DNA of 64,000 nucleotides from Cervus elaphus (GCF_910594005.1 NC_057831.1:40258001-40322000), one strand, 5' to 3'; shown: positions 11,217-22,404, counted from the first letter of the stretch. Notes: a model not told the origin generated them from the sequence alone. Numbers and translations are program-made.

Positions 11217-11339
11217 TATCACAAGCGTCAGAGCTAATTTCCTGAAATGTTTTTTATTTTCCTCAGAATTTCTTCTGTTTTCCTCTCCACCTGTCTCTCC
11301 CCCTTCTGTTTCAGAACACAAAAGCTTTCTATAACATTT

Positions 11340-12070
11340 CAGATCAGTGATTGTACCATATCATCCATATTCTGTTAGTTGATCCTCCAACCTTTGCAGA
11401 ATCTCCCTCTCTTCCCCCCTTTTCACTTGTTTTCTCCCTTTTGCCCTCTAGATTTCCTTGATCTATTTGTCTTCCATCCGCTCCACACATACTCACTTTT
11501 CTCCCTACCTCATGGCTAAAACTGTGTTCTGAAAATTCATGTCATGTGTTCTTATCACCAACTCTGATGGTCTCTGTAATCACTTACTTTTCTTCCCCTT
11601 CCCTGCAGCCTTTTCCTCATCCCTGTTTTTGAAAGCTAATGAAAGCATCTTCTTCTGTTGTAGCTTACTATCATCTCCCCACTCTCCTTCACTAACACGT
11701 AAGCCTTAGGTCAGGTGTTATATTCTGTATATGATGTATAGATCTGTATATCCCACTTCAGCCTGAATCTCACATTCCAGGCTTTTTATCTCTGATCGCT
11801 TCCTAGACATGTCCATCTGTCTGTTTTCAAGGCAACTACAGTCAACCAACTAAAAGCCCAATTTATCACCTTTCCTCTAAACTAGCTTTTCCTCGTGTTT
11901 TTCCTCATTCTATAATGATCTACCAATTCTCCTTAGTTACTCAAGCTACAAATCACTGAGACATTTGACAACCAATCAGTTGCCAAAATTCTACTGATTT
12001 TCTTCCATCTCAGTCCTTTGTGTCTGCCACTTCGCTTGCTTTCTCTGTTCCTGAGGCTTTCACTACCTCT
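11340..12070 (+). mobile_element. L2-type LINE, decayed RT-coding segment
   Basis: Pyrimidine-rich strand with the texture of L2 sense sequence. Between 11750 and 12040 the order ATATCCCACTTCAGCCTGAA, AGACATGTCCATCTG, GATCTACCAATTCTCCTTAG, TTACTCAAGCTACAAATCAC and CAATCAGTTGCCAAAATTCT parallels the L2 segment just after the catalytic YADD. No open frame remains. Ends are approximate. Confidence 0.5.
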
Positions 12071-12924
12071 TGCTCTTCTAGTAGGGGAAATTCCTCCCTG
12101 GCCACACCATTTCTAGTCTTTGCAGAAAATGAGAAGTCACAAATGCCTTCCCCAGCCATTCAAGCTGTTGGCTCACAATGACTAGCTTTTGATCCAGTGA
12201 CCAAGATATCATAGCTTGTAGAGATTTCCCCCTGACTCTAGCCCATTGAGGCTGCAGAGATGGTATACTTTGCTGAGAGAATCCATGAGAAATACTGTGT
12301 AACACTTGTCCATTCGCTGGGATGGAATCATGAGGGAAGAATCACAAAGCATGTACCAGGAGAATCCTCCTCTGTACAGGTCAATCAGATTCCAGTTGTA
12401 CATTTCCTGCTTTCCTCTCTCCCCAGACCTCTCCTTCACAGCTTCGCCTTTTAGGATTGCAGGGTCCTCTGTGCCTCTCATATTATTCATCATTTTTTTT
12501 CTGTTTGTTTAATCCAACCATTTCCTCCCAGTCTATGTTTATATTTCACTTCTATGAAACTCCTCTGAAATGAAATCTTCAAGTGTTTATTTCAGTAGCA
12601 GTGTTTTTTTTTTTTTCCAGTGATCATGCATTATTCTCTTTAATCATTATATTCCATGCCTTATGCCCCAAAATAAGCACTAGGAAAAGAAAGTCAATGT
12701 CCAAGACCCATTTTAATTCCCCATAGTGTCTGGCACAGGGCTTCTTTGTAGTCTTTGATGATGAATTTTCAGGACTACACACACTAATGGTATTGAACAC
12801 TCTGAGCCCTTTATTACCCCTTGTCAATATGACGTCACCTTCTAACCCCTGCTCTTAGGGATACTATGTTTATTACAGGCATCTTCTGCATCAGTGGATT
12901 AGGTAAAGAAGTACCATTTTAAAG
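12071..12924. other. Unassigned sequence, possible old repeat pieces
   Basis: 12078-12512 holds several short overlapping frames on both strands, none convincing. 12605-12617 is a T-run. 12722-12745 (TAGTGTCTGGCACAGGGCTT) resembles an L2/MIR 3' end in sense. Confidence 0.35.
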
Positions 12925-13085
12925 ATGCTTCAGAGTTTGCAGAGTACTTTCATAGAAACATGTCACTATATCCTCATAAAAATTCTGTGATGTAAGTACT
13001 TTTTAATCTCCATTTTGCAGATAAAAGGACTAAATATTATTGTGTTTGAGAGTAGTACTCTCCATGTGAAAGACTATGGAGATTA
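12925..13085 (-). mobile_element. MIR SINE
   Basis: Antisense MIR: GAGTACTTTCATAG...CCTCATAAAAATTCTGTGAT, GTAAGTACTTTTTAATCTCC, ATTTTGCAGATAAAAGGACT. Confidence 0.75.
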
Positions 13086-14289
13086 GAGCAAGAATCTCCC
13101 ACATACACAGTGATACTAATAATTTTTCTCTGTAGAAGATTTCAGTTGAAAATACATCATGACCTTGGATTTTCCAGAGCATTTACCCATGTCAGGATTC
13201 TGATACCGTGCTTTCCAGGAAAGAGTAACCTCACCTTTTCAGTCATGTGTAGTTTAAGAGGGTAACATAGATGGAGAAGAGAATGGATTCTGTCTTTGAA
13301 TGAAGACATTAACATTTAGAGGATTGGAAACAATGAAAAAAATAAATGCTTATATGTACACTCATTCATATATGATATGAAGAGCTTTAGCTGTATAAAT
13401 TGAATAAATAAGATTAAAATTTTTTTATACATTATGGCAAATTCACAATAGATATAAATTTAAGTCTTAGTTTTTATCCTGAGTTTTTCTGCAGCATAAG
13501 CAAAAGAGGGAAATAATCCAGTGTATGTAGATACCAGAGTTCAGCCAAAATGGAACTTGCCCTTAATATTCTATGGAAAAGGAATACTCCATATATGGAA
13601 AAGAAATATTACAATTTAGTTAGCCATAGAACCCTACTGGTTATAGAAAAATTGTCTCTGGGCAGAGAGAAGATTATCATGGGAAAAGTAGGTAGACATA
13701 AACAGTTATAAGTTAAATTCAGTTTCTGTATCACTTCAAGAGTTGCCGCAATCAACAAGTTGTTGATGTTTCCTCTTGAATTCTTCCCACGTTTCTTGCA
13801 CAGTATATATGTGTGTTCAATTTGTATTTACTCAATCATTTACTTTAAACCTAAAACACTTCGTAGAATGTATGGTTAATGTTTGGTTAATAATAACTAA
13901 ATTTTTTAAGAGGGGGAAGAAATAATAAGATGTGAGAGGTCATAAGAAAAAAAAATGTGAAGCAAGTCAGAAGCACAAGGGTAGTGAAATAGTGCTTGCT
14001 CAAAATACATAAGGCTGGCCAGTCATCACGGCACAAGCAAACCAGTCTGAGGCCTAATCATGTGGCATTTGAGGCCCCTGGAGTAGAAGACTGGGTCACT
14101 ATCTAGGCATAACACCACTGCTTTTGCTATTTCCGTGTTCCTAGTACATTACAGCAATTTGGATGAACTAAAATGTTGTATCGGTGAAACGCTGCTCACC
14201 CCTACCACACATTCCTTGCTCTTCTTCCACTGGCATTAAAGCAGAAGTAGTGATTACAGGGGTATTTGTTGTTGTTGTTGGGATTTTCC
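13086..14289. other. Unique sequence
   Basis: No repeats or frames of interest. A (GTT)4-5 run at about 14269-14280 borders the pseudogene that follows. Confidence 0.4.
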
Positions 14290-14777
14290 TTTTTTGAGTC
14301 TAGTAAGAACTTTTATTTAGAACTAGCCAGGTGAACTCAGTTGCCAATTTTGTTGGCAACATTCCAAAGCATCATAGTTGAATATATGCCTCCTCTCCAT
14401 TAGGCCTGATCAGGGTGATGACCTTAGCCATGTCAGTGTCACAGAGCTTCTTCATCGCATGTTTAAGTTGGTGCTTGCTGGCCTGGACATCCACAGTGAA
14501 CAGCAGTGTGGTGTGGTCTTCTGTTTTCTACATGGTTGACTCAGTGATGAGGGGGAACTTGATGATGGCAGAGTGGTCAAGCTTGTTTCTCCTAGGTGTG
14601 CTCTTCCGAGGATATTTGGGCTGCCTCCTGAGCCACAGTATTTTGGGCTGTCTGAAAGTGAGTGAAGTCCAGGTCTCTGTGTGTGTCCATGGGTGCTTTT
14701 CAAAACTGCTTTCTTGGCCTTCAAAGCCATTGCTTTGGTCTTGGCTTTGAAAGGGGCAGGGGCTTCCTTCTGTTTGG
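14290..14777 (-). pseudogene. RPL23A: RPL23A processed pseudogene (60S ribosomal protein L23a)
   Basis: Intronless retrocopy of the mRNA for the large-subunit ribosomal protein uL23. Read on the minus strand, the peptide [12 protein letters not shown] appears near 14735-14700. After a frameshift, [25 protein letters not shown] and KVITLIRP follow in family order. The end of the frame (about 14345) resembles DYDALDVANKIG with substitutions. The 3' UTR continues as CCTGGCTAGTTCTAAATAAA, so a polyadenylation signal is present at about 14312. There are frameshifts early in the frame and in the GEKKAY region, in-frame stops, and the 5' UTR plus first two codons are missing. The short plus-strand frame over it is an antisense shadow. 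No function expected. Confidence 0.96.
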
Positions 14778-14965
14778 TTTTTTTTTTTTACTTTTATTGG
14801 AGTATAGTTGATTTACAGTCTTTCTACTGTACAGCAGAGTGACTCAATTATACATATACATATGTCCACTCTCTTTTAGATTCTTTTCCCCTTTGATCAT
14901 TACAGAGTATTGAGTACAGTTTGCTGTGCTGTCCAGCAGGTCCTTATTAGTTTTCAGTGTTATCT
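14778..14965 (-). mobile_element. Cetartiodactyl L1 3'-end fragment
   Basis: Starts with a T-run (the complement of a poly(A) tail), then TTTTATTGGAGTATAGTTGA, TACAGTC...CAGCAGAGTGACTCAATTAT, ACATATACATATGTCC, CTGTGCTGTCCAGCAGGTCC and a GTTTTCAGTG remnant. These are the conserved blocks of the artiodactyl L1 3' UTR. Its poly(A) abuts the 5' end of the RPL23A pseudogene on the same strand. Confidence 0.75.
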
Positions 14966-15110
14966 TCATGAAGAGCTGGGGATATTCCTTTTAAAAAGAG
15001 AGAGATGTACAGAGAGTAGAAAACACCCCTGCAAGTCCTCAGTAAACCCTGAAGATAGAATCAAGCATTGAAAACTCATTGAAGGAAAACTGAAGGAATT
15101 GACAGCCCAT
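14966..15110. other. Short unique stretch
   Basis: A-rich sequence, nothing recognised. Confidence 0.4.
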
Positions 15111-15188
15111 CTCGCTCTCTTTCTCCATTTCCTCTTCCTTCTCTCTCTCCTCTTTTTCTTCTCTTCCCTCTCTCCTCTCCTCTTCCTA
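15111..15188. repeat. Polypyrimidine (CTCTTC)n tract
   Basis: Nearly pure C/T for about 75 bases (CTCTCTTTCTCC... TCTCCTCTCCTCTTCC). Low-complexity. Confidence 0.85.
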
Positions 15189-15194
15189 AGTTAA

Positions 15195-15650
15195 TTTCTG
15201 TCAGGCGAGTGTATGCACCTTGGTTCCTTGTCTCATCACAACAAAGATTTGGAGTGACAGACTTTAAAGCTCCCTTGGCAGGTCACAGCTCTCGGGTTAT
15301 AGCTCTCAGGTCTCAAACGGACCGTGTTATAGCTCTTAGAGAAATCGGTGTTACAGCTTTATTTTATTTAGAAGATAGCAGGAAAATCCATCTTCGAGGC
15401 GTGAGGGCACATTGATCCAAAGACGTGAAGAGAAGAGCACCCCGTTGCGTGGGAGGGAGAGAGAGAGCCCTTTGGCTCTTTCTGTGTGTTTTTTTTCTTT
15501 CGCCTGGGCCTGTCCTGTGCAAATTGGGCTTAGGCAGGAGCACTGTTCTGCCTGAAGTCCTCACTCCGGTCCTCGGACCTTCCTCTGTTCTATTTTCGCG
15601 GGTTTTTCCCTTCCTTATCTTTTAGCCACCGCCATTTTGGACTCCTTTTC
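15195..15650. mobile_element. Probable ruminant ERV LTR or LTR-like repeat
   Basis: A block with unusually well-kept CpGs and GC-rich patches in an AT-rich setting. It contains four near copies of a TTAYAGCTCT motif (15283, 15297, 15327, 15351), a TTTATTTTATTTAGAAG segment, and a run ending TTTCGCGGGTTTTTCCC, CCACCGCCATTTTGGACTCC. I recall this as a dispersed ruminant sequence of LTR character, but the family name, strand and exact ends are uncertain. No gag, pol or env frame is attached. The short frames inside are accidental. Confidence 0.45.
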
Positions 15651-15954
15651 CCTATTCTACTACCTAACATTTCCCCTCCTACTTCCCTCACTTCTGTGCC
15701 CCTTTCTTTCCTTTCTTCCCTTCTTCCTCTATCTAATCTTCCACTAAATACAAAGAGAAGCAGTGGTAGAAGATGGCTTTTAACTGGTTTCTGGTTTATC
15801 TCCCTTCCAATAGAGGAATAGCCTAAACTCAGGGAGAGTACCTCCGAACAATGTTGTGGTAAAAAAGCATCTTACAGGACCCCTTTAGTCTGCTGTCCAA
15901 CTCTGATCCAGTTAACTGTGGTCAGTGACCCAGGGTCATGAAATACCCACCCCT
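15651..15954. other. C/T-rich then unique sequence
   Basis: 15651-15745 is pyrimidine-rich (TTTCCCCTCCTACTTCCC, TTTCCTTTCTTCCC). The rest is unassigned. Confidence 0.4.
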
Positions 15955-15966
15955 ATGTATTGGAGA

Positions 15967-16022
15967 TCGCAAAGAGTCAGACACGACTGAGCGACTGGAC
16001 TGAACTGAACTGAACTGAACTG
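15967..16022 (+). mobile_element. 56-bp BovB/Bov-A 3'-tail insertion
   Basis: Only the last 56 bases of the BovB-type 3' end are present: CGCAAAGAGTCAGACACGAC, TGAGCGACTGGACTGAAC and four ACTGA repeats. They are bounded by an identical 12-bp duplication, ATGTATTGGAGA, at 15955-15966 and 16023-16034. This is a complete, severely 5'-truncated insertion. Confidence 0.92.
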
Positions 16023-16061
16023 ATGTATTGGAGAAGGTAGGGTAAAGTGAGACAGATTTTT

Positions 16062-16119
16062 TTAAAAAAGAAGAAGGGGAATAAGAAGATGGAGAAAAAG
16101 AAGAAGAGAAAAAGAAAAT
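16062..16119. repeat. A/G-rich tract
   Basis: Purine-only run built from AAGAAG and GAAAAAG units. It encodes the Lys-rich frame at 16047-16229, which is not a gene. Confidence 0.8.
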
Positions 16120-16202
16120 GTCAATTTCAACTCAGCAAATATCCTGAAAAATATTTGCTACACCAGTCATTCTTCCAAATTAGTGTATCAGATTGCCGAG
16201 AT

Positions 16203-16417
16203 GGGCTTCCCTCGTGGCTCAGATGGTAAAGAATCCACCTGTAATGCGGGAGACCTGAGTTTGATCCCTGGGTTTGGAAGATCCCCTGGAGGAGGGCATG
16301 GCAACCCACTCTAGTATTCTTGCCTGGAGAATCCCCTTGGACAGAGGAGCCTGGCAGGCTACAGTCCATGGGGTCGCAAAGAGTCGGACATGACTGAGCA
16401 ACTAAGTATAGCACTGC
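16203..16417 (+). mobile_element. Bov-tA SINE, complete
   Basis: Head GGGCTTCCCTCGTGGCTCAG to tail GTCGGACATGACTGAGCAAC. The flanks ATTGCCGAGAT (16192-16202) and ATTGCCAAAAT (16418-16428) form an 11-bp target duplication with two G-to-A differences. Minus-strand frames across it are repeat translations. Confidence 0.96.
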
Positions 16418-16428
16418 ATTGCCAAAAT

Positions 16429-17769
16429 GGAGCTTACTTACATTATTTACCTTTATATGTGTATAACCAAGTATTTTGTCCTTAGTTTGACTGGGGTTGT
16501 TATTACCCTTAAGTAGAACATTTACCTTTGTAATTTTGCTGGAAAGGATACCAATGACTCTTCCTAATTCCTGTATCAAACTATTGAACAATGCAGATAT
16601 AGCCCATTTTATAAGCATTGCCTTTGTATAATATTTATAACTATTTTGCCCTAAGTTTCATCAGCCTTTGTTTTAAGGAATAACCCTACCTAGAACATTT
16701 GCAGTTTTTGTAATTTTGACGAAAGGGACACATTCCTTCCTTATGCTAATTGGCATCTCTCATTTAAATAGCTAAACAATAAATTCCTTTCGGAACTCAA
16801 AACTAGGAAAAAATTAACTCCTAGTTGAATGAACTAGTATTTTTTCTATTTGACCACAATTTTTTACATGATGTATTATCATATTTGCATCATGATAAAA
16901 TAAAGGAATGAGAGAATTCATCTTACTTCGCATGTGCTTTGGCTACCAGAAATTCAGGGCCCAGTTTTGTGTTTAATGGTGGTAACTTTTCTTAGTTAAC
17001 TGTTCCTGCTATATGCTTGCTCACCCTCATTTACTATTTTAATGTTCTTTTATGATTTTACTCTATCTGTGCCCTTCAGAAATCTGTTTTGGAAGTAGCT
17101 AGCGTATAAATAGCATAAAAAATAAACTAGCATAAAAAAAAAGCATATCCTGACATTTACGGTTGTAGGATAATTCCATGTTAAGGATGATTCAGTCTGC
17201 AAGTAAAGTCATTGGATATATGTCTAAATATATTTTAGAATCATTTTGATCATCACATAGCTTTTCTAAGATGCTAGTGTTTCTGGGTTTGTTGCTTTCT
17301 TCCCATCTAAACATCCTTCTCTACCCAAAAATGCATGATGACTCAGTTTGGCTAATTTTATCAAATTTATGCTTTTGAAGGGCATTTGACTCTCTTGAAT
17401 CCTCTCACACGCTCTACATTTTCTTAAACATACTAATCCCAGTGTGGATTTCTCTACCCCCAGAAAGCATGAGTACCCATCTTGCTCATTTACATTTGTA
17501 AGGTTTTGTTCTTTGTGGATATCTTTGCATTTGCATGCTTTTTCTTTCTCTTTCTCTCTTTTCAACCATTCCACTTGTCTTTAGAAACTGGTTTAGTTAT
17601 AACCTCTTTCTGGCATGACTTAGTGAACTCCAGGTGACTCTGATCCATGTCTTTCTGGTGTTACCTACTCAGTTTTTATTTTACCTATTTGCTCTTACAT
17701 GTGTGACATTTTGAAAGCATTCTGAAGCCTTTTTTAAAGTGCAAGAATAAGTTTCGGCTCTCCACTTAG
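16429..17769. other. Unique AT-rich sequence
   Basis: No repeats recognised. A 102-codon minus frame at 17266-17574 begins MEWLKREKEKEKACKC and derives from a CTTTCTC tract, so it is probably accidental. Confidence 0.4.
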
Positions 17770-18360
17770 AAAATTTGCTAATTGTTTATCAGACTGCGTC
17801 TTCTTTCCCTTTTTACATTATCCCTGAAGCACATAATTCAATGTTCCATGAATGAGGAAATGTTTGTTAAATGATGTTTGTTCTCAGCTGCTCAGGTTAA
17901 AAGATAGAATATTGATGATGTTTTTCTTAGCAAACATTTTATCAGGAGTTAAGATGAAAATTTTTTTCCAGGAAATCTAAAATTAAACTTAGAGAAATGC
18001 GGCACAGTTTTTGCCATAGTTATATATGCAGCCATTTCAAACAGGTTTCTAAGTTAGTTTCTTTGTTTCTCCTCCTATTATTCATATTCTTTCCAGATTG
18101 ATGAAGGCATATGGCTTTAATTATCAAGTATATGCTGAGGACATGCAGAGCTACAGCTTTTTCCTGACTTTTCTAATGAAGCTAGTTCCTAACAGCAACA
18201 TTTGCCAGATTATTTTATTGTATTATGACATTAAACATGGACCAGCAGAAATCTAGCTAATTGGGAATGATACCTTTTCCCCTAATTGCTTATTTATTTT
18301 CCAGGAAACTAATTTAGTTTGGTTATAAAATGAAACCTCAGAACTCAGTATAAATAAGTA
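17770..18360. other. Repeat-free stretch with enhancer-like texture
   Basis: About 600 bases without repeats, with several homeodomain-type TAATTA/TTAATTAT cores, E-box-like CAGCTG (17887) and AAATGATGTTTGTT. This resembles conserved non-coding DNA around developmental genes, but conservation cannot be measured here. Confidence 0.2.
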
Positions 18361-18943
18361 TGGTCATATATCAATAGTTAGACTGAGTGAAATCCTGTAA
18401 ATAAATAAACAAAACTACTGACAAAGTTTATTTAAAAATGAATAAATGCAGCTTTATTGCTATTATTTACAACCTTTAAGATTGGAAGGAACATTGAACA
18501 CTTGTTTTTCTTCTGTCTTTTAATAAATTAGCCAGCATTATTTGTAATTAGTGAGTTAATTGTTTATAGTCAAAGACTTGTGAAAGTGCTTTAAAATTAA
18601 AAGCAGTTTATTTCATTTCACTGGAAAATAGGCAAAACTCATTCCTTATGCTTAAGTGATATAATTTAAAAAGTATTTTGTAACTCAAATTTAAATAATA
18701 CATGTTCTAAATATAATTTAGCTATTATATATATATCAAAACTTTAAAATTATATGAAATAGTACAGCACTTGTCACCAACAGCTAACCCCCCTAATACA
18801 CATCATTTATCTTATTTGAATTGTGGCAGTCTTATTTCTGTCAAAGAAGAATCTATATCACTTGTTTCATATACGTTGAAATTTTTAAATGAGTGATACT
18901 AGCCTGAGAGACATTTACAAATTCGGAACTTCAGTTTTGATCT
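18361..18943. other. Unique AT-rich sequence
   Basis: No feature recognised. A short (TA)n at about 18726-18740. Confidence 0.4.
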
Positions 18944-19343
18944 TGTTCTTGTTTAGTCACTAAGTCGTGTCCAGCTCTTTTGTGACCCCTTGTACTACAA
19001 CACACCAGGCTTCACTATCCTTCACTACCTCCCTGAGTTTGCTCAAATCCATGTCTGTTGAGTCAGTAGTGTCATGCAACCATCTCATCCTCTGTTGCTC
19101 CCTTCTCCTTCTGCCCTCAATCTTTTCCATCATCATGGACTTTTCCAATGAGTTGGCTCTTCATATAAGGTGGCCAGAGTGGTGGAGCTTCAGCTTTAGC
19201 ATCAGTCCTTCCATGATTATTCAGGTTTGATTTACTTTAGAATTGACTGGTTTGATCTCCTTGAAGTCCAAGGACTTTCAAAAGCCTTCTCCATCACCAC
19301 AGTTTGAAAGCATCAATTCTTCAGTGCTCAACCTTCTTTGTGG
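18944..19343 (-). mobile_element. BovB LINE 3' portion, diverged
   Basis: About 400 bases of the BovB 3' end in reverse: TTTAGTCACTAAGTCGTGTC, CAACCATCTCATCCTCTGTT, CAGCATCAGT-type blocks and CACCACAGTTTGAAAGCATC. It is truncated at CAACCTTCTTTGTGG. Many substitutions and lost CpGs indicate an older copy. The short frames 18960-19148 and 18967-19230 are parts of it. Confidence 0.9.
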
Positions 19344-19750
19344 TTATATGTTAATTTTAAAAACAGTCTCAACGATGGTATGGAACACGATGCCTTTGGA
19401 TTTTAGAGCATATTCCACACTAGAGTTGTAGAATGGGAGTCACCAAGATTCTGTTGAGTGCAGTAGTTATCAAAGTGTGTTCCAGGGATCTTAAAAGCTT
19501 CCTTGAAAGTACCTGAGGAATTTCCAGGGAGAGAAGAAAGGGGCTCACGGCCAAGTGGAATGTATACATCAGTTCTTTGAATGGTCTTAATAAAGATATA
19601 GAATTCAACTTGTAAATTTTGAAAACCTGTGAGACCAATAACTCCTTCTATAGCTCAGAAACTGTCCAGACAAATGAAGTAATTTGATAAATGGCAAATA
19701 CAATATATATGCTAACGCTTGAATTTGAACTCAGTACTATGAACCCTTAG
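19344..19750. other. Unique sequence with a possible MER5-like scrap
   Basis: GCAGTAGTTATCAAAGTGTG then TTCCAGGGATC at 19460-19492 resembles the terminal part of MER5-type hAT elements. The rest is unassigned. Confidence 0.3.
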
Positions 19751-19956
19751 CACTTCCCTGGTGGATCAGATGGTAAAGAGTCTGCCTGTAGTATGGAAGA
19801 CCTGGGTTTGATCCCTGGGTTAGGAAGATCCCCTGGAGGAGGGCATGGCAACCCCCTCCAGGATTCTTGCCTGGAGAATTCCCATGGACAAAGGATCCTG
19901 GTGGGCTACAGTCCATGGCGTCACAAAGAGCTGGCCACCACTGAGCGACTAAGCGC
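19751..19956 (+). mobile_element. Bov-tA SINE, complete
   Basis: Head CACTTCCCTGGTGGATCAGA to tail CACTGAGCGACTAAGCGC. Flanks ATGAACCCTTAG (19739-19750) and ATGAACTCTTAA (19957-19968) are a 12-bp target duplication with two mismatches. Confidence 0.95.
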
Positions 19957-19998
19957 ATGAACTCTTAATGGTTTTTCTTTCACTGCAAGTCGGATTGC

Positions 19999-21681
19999 TG
20001 TTGTTGTTCAGTCACTCAGTTGTGCCCGACTCTTTGAGGCGCTATGGACTACAGCACTCCAGGTTTCCCTGTCCTTCGTTATTTCCCCGAGTTTGTTCAG
20101 ACTCAGGTCCGTTGAGTTGATGATGCCATCCAGCCATCTCAAACTCTCACCCTCTTCTCCTGCCTTCTTCAATCTTTCCCAGCATCATGGCCTTTTCCAG
20201 TGAGTTCACATCAGGTGACCAAAATATTGGAGCTTCAGCTTTAGCATCAGCCCTTCCAATGAATGTTCAGGGTTGATTTTCCTTAGGATTGACTAGTTTG
20301 ATCTCCTCTCTGTTCAAGGGACTTTCAAGAGTCTTCTCCAGCACCACAGTTCGAAAGTATCAATTCTTCAGCGCTCAGCCTTCTTTATAGTCCAGTCTCA
20401 CATCTGTACGTGACTATTGGAAAAACCATAGCTTTGACTATATGGGCCTTTGTCAGCAAAGCGATGTCTCTGATTTTTAATACTCTGTCTAGGTTTGTCA
20501 TAGCTTTCCTTCCAAGAAACAAGTGTCTTTTAATTTCATGGCTGTAGTCACAGTCCACAGTGATTTTGGAGCTCAAGAAAATAAAATATGTCAGTCTTCC
20601 CATTGTTTCCCCATCTATTTGCATGAAGTGATGTAACGAGATGCCATGATCTTAGTTTTTTGAATGTTGAATTTGAAGCGAGCTTTTTCAATGTCCCTTT
20701 TTTCACCTACTTTAAGAGGCTCTTTAGTTCCTCTCCACTTTCTGACATTAGGGTAGTGTCATCTGCATATATGAGGTTATTGTTGTTTCTCCCAGCACTC
20801 TTTAATCCAGTGTGAGCTTCATCCATCCTGGCATTTCATATGATGTGCTCTGCATATAAGTTAAATAAGCAAGGTGACAATGTACTTCCTTGATGTATTC
20901 CTTTCCCAATTTTAAATCAGGCCATTGTTCCATGTCCTGTTCTAACTATTGCTTCTTAACCTGCATACAAGTTTATCAGGAGGCAGGTAAGGTGGTCTGG
21001 TATTCCCACCTCTTTAAGAATTTTCCACAGTTTGTTTTGGTCTACCCAGTCAAAGACTCTGTCATGGTCAGTGAAGCAGAAGTAGATGTTTTTCTGGAAT
21101 TTCCTTGCTTTTTCTGTGATCCAAGGGATATTGGCAATTTGATCTCTGGCTCCTCTGCCTTTTCTAAATCCAGCCTGAACATCTGGAAGTCCTCAGTTCA
21201 AGTACTGTAGAAGCCTAGCTTAAAGGATTTTGAGTTTTACCTTGCTAACATGTGAAAAGAGTGCAGTTGTGCAGTAGTTTGAACAGTCTTTGGAATGGCC
21301 CTTCTTTGTGTTTGTAATGAAAAGTGACCTTTTCCAGTCCTGTGGCCACTGCTGAATTTTCCAAATTTGTTGGCATATTGAGTGCAGCACTTTTACAGCA
21401 TCATCTTTTAGGATTTGAAGTAGCTCAGCTGGAATTCTATCACCTCCACAAACTTTGTTCATACTAATGCTTTCTAAGGCCACTTAACTTATCTGGGTCA
21501 TTAAGACCTTTTTTTGTACAGTTCTTTGGTGTATTCTTGCCACCTCTTCTTAATATCTTCTTCTACTGTTAGGGCCATACTGTTTCTGTCCTTTATTGTG
21601 CCCATTTTTGCATGAAATGTTCCCTTGGTATCTTTAATTTTCTTTTAAAGATCTCTAGTCTTTCCCATTAAACTCTTTAAG
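19999..21681 (-). mobile_element. BovB LINE, 5'-truncated, about 1.7 kb, decayed
   Basis: The longest BovB in the window. The 3' end at 19999 (GTTGTTGTTCAGTCACTCAG) leads through the C-terminal and RT regions to the TGTTCCCTTGGTATCTTTAA and ATCTCTAGTCTTTCCCATTA blocks at 21610-21675, upstream of the catalytic core. It carries many indels and stops. The RT frame survives only in pieces (20385-20624, 21220-21483). The YADD-equivalent site near 20766 reads as TATGCAGATGAC in complement, so it is kept. A segment between the 21480 and 21490 blocks is deleted relative to the family. Older than the 5-kb copy. Confidence 0.94.
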
Positions 21682-22404
21682 TAATAGAGGAGGAATCTAT
21701 TTTTAATGTTAAGCAAATAATATTTGAAATTAAAACATGAAAAAATATCAAACTTCTAAAATCTGCTGTAAGATTTAAAAACATTAATTATAAAATTGCA
21801 TTTTATATTTGCAGCTTTATCTACTTTTTTTTCTTCATCTAGTTCTAATTGATGGTTTTGCCATAATATAAATAGGATGGACTGAAAGGTTTACAGGTGA
21901 CATTTGAAAAGTTGAGTTTGGATATGTAGAATTTTAAGGAAAAGAATGCTGAAAAATGGTTATTAGGTTTCAGTCATCTTCTTAGCACTGCACTAGAAAG
22001 TATGAATTCAAAGACAAAAGGAAAAAAATGCAGTCTAGAATGAAGAGATTCACAACAGAAAAGATAAACTAAAAGTGGACTGTGTTAGACTGATGGTGAT
22101 ATTTTAGTAAATAAATGACTTTGAGCTAGGCCTTGAACTGAAAATAAGAGTGTTCCTGGGAGAAGAGTATACCTGGGCAGGGAGGAGGGGAGAGGAGAAA
22201 GACAGACAGACAGACGGTAGAGAGCTAGAGACACAGAGAGACACCTCCTGGTTGATTCATGATGGTATTGCTAAGCCAAGCTGTGGAAGCTGGAGAACAG
22301 GGTAGGATATGCAGAAGAGATACACTCAATCCCGGATATCTCGTATACCTGGACATCTCTAGTGGAGAGATGATAGCTCAACATTCAGACAGGAGATTAA
22401 GGCT
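21682..22404. other. Unique sequence, GA-rich at 22180-22250
   Basis: 22195-22250 holds (GACA)n and AGAGA runs (AAGACAGACAGACAGACGG). The 71-codon frame at 22259-22474 ends in the L2 fragment and is judged accidental. Confidence 0.4.

Noticed and set aside
14415..14750. 111-codon plus-strand ORF and 92-codon minus ORF as genes
   Set aside because: The plus frame is antisense to RPL23A. The minus frame is the pseudogene after its frameshift.
16203..16276. tRNA gene in the Bov-tA head
   Set aside because: The head is tRNA-derived with A/B-box relics, but it is part of a SINE with target duplications and lacks a mature tRNA fold. The same applies to all other Bov-tA copies.
20890..21210. 106-codon plus-strand ORF
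   Set aside because: Antisense shadow of the decayed BovB at 19999-21681.
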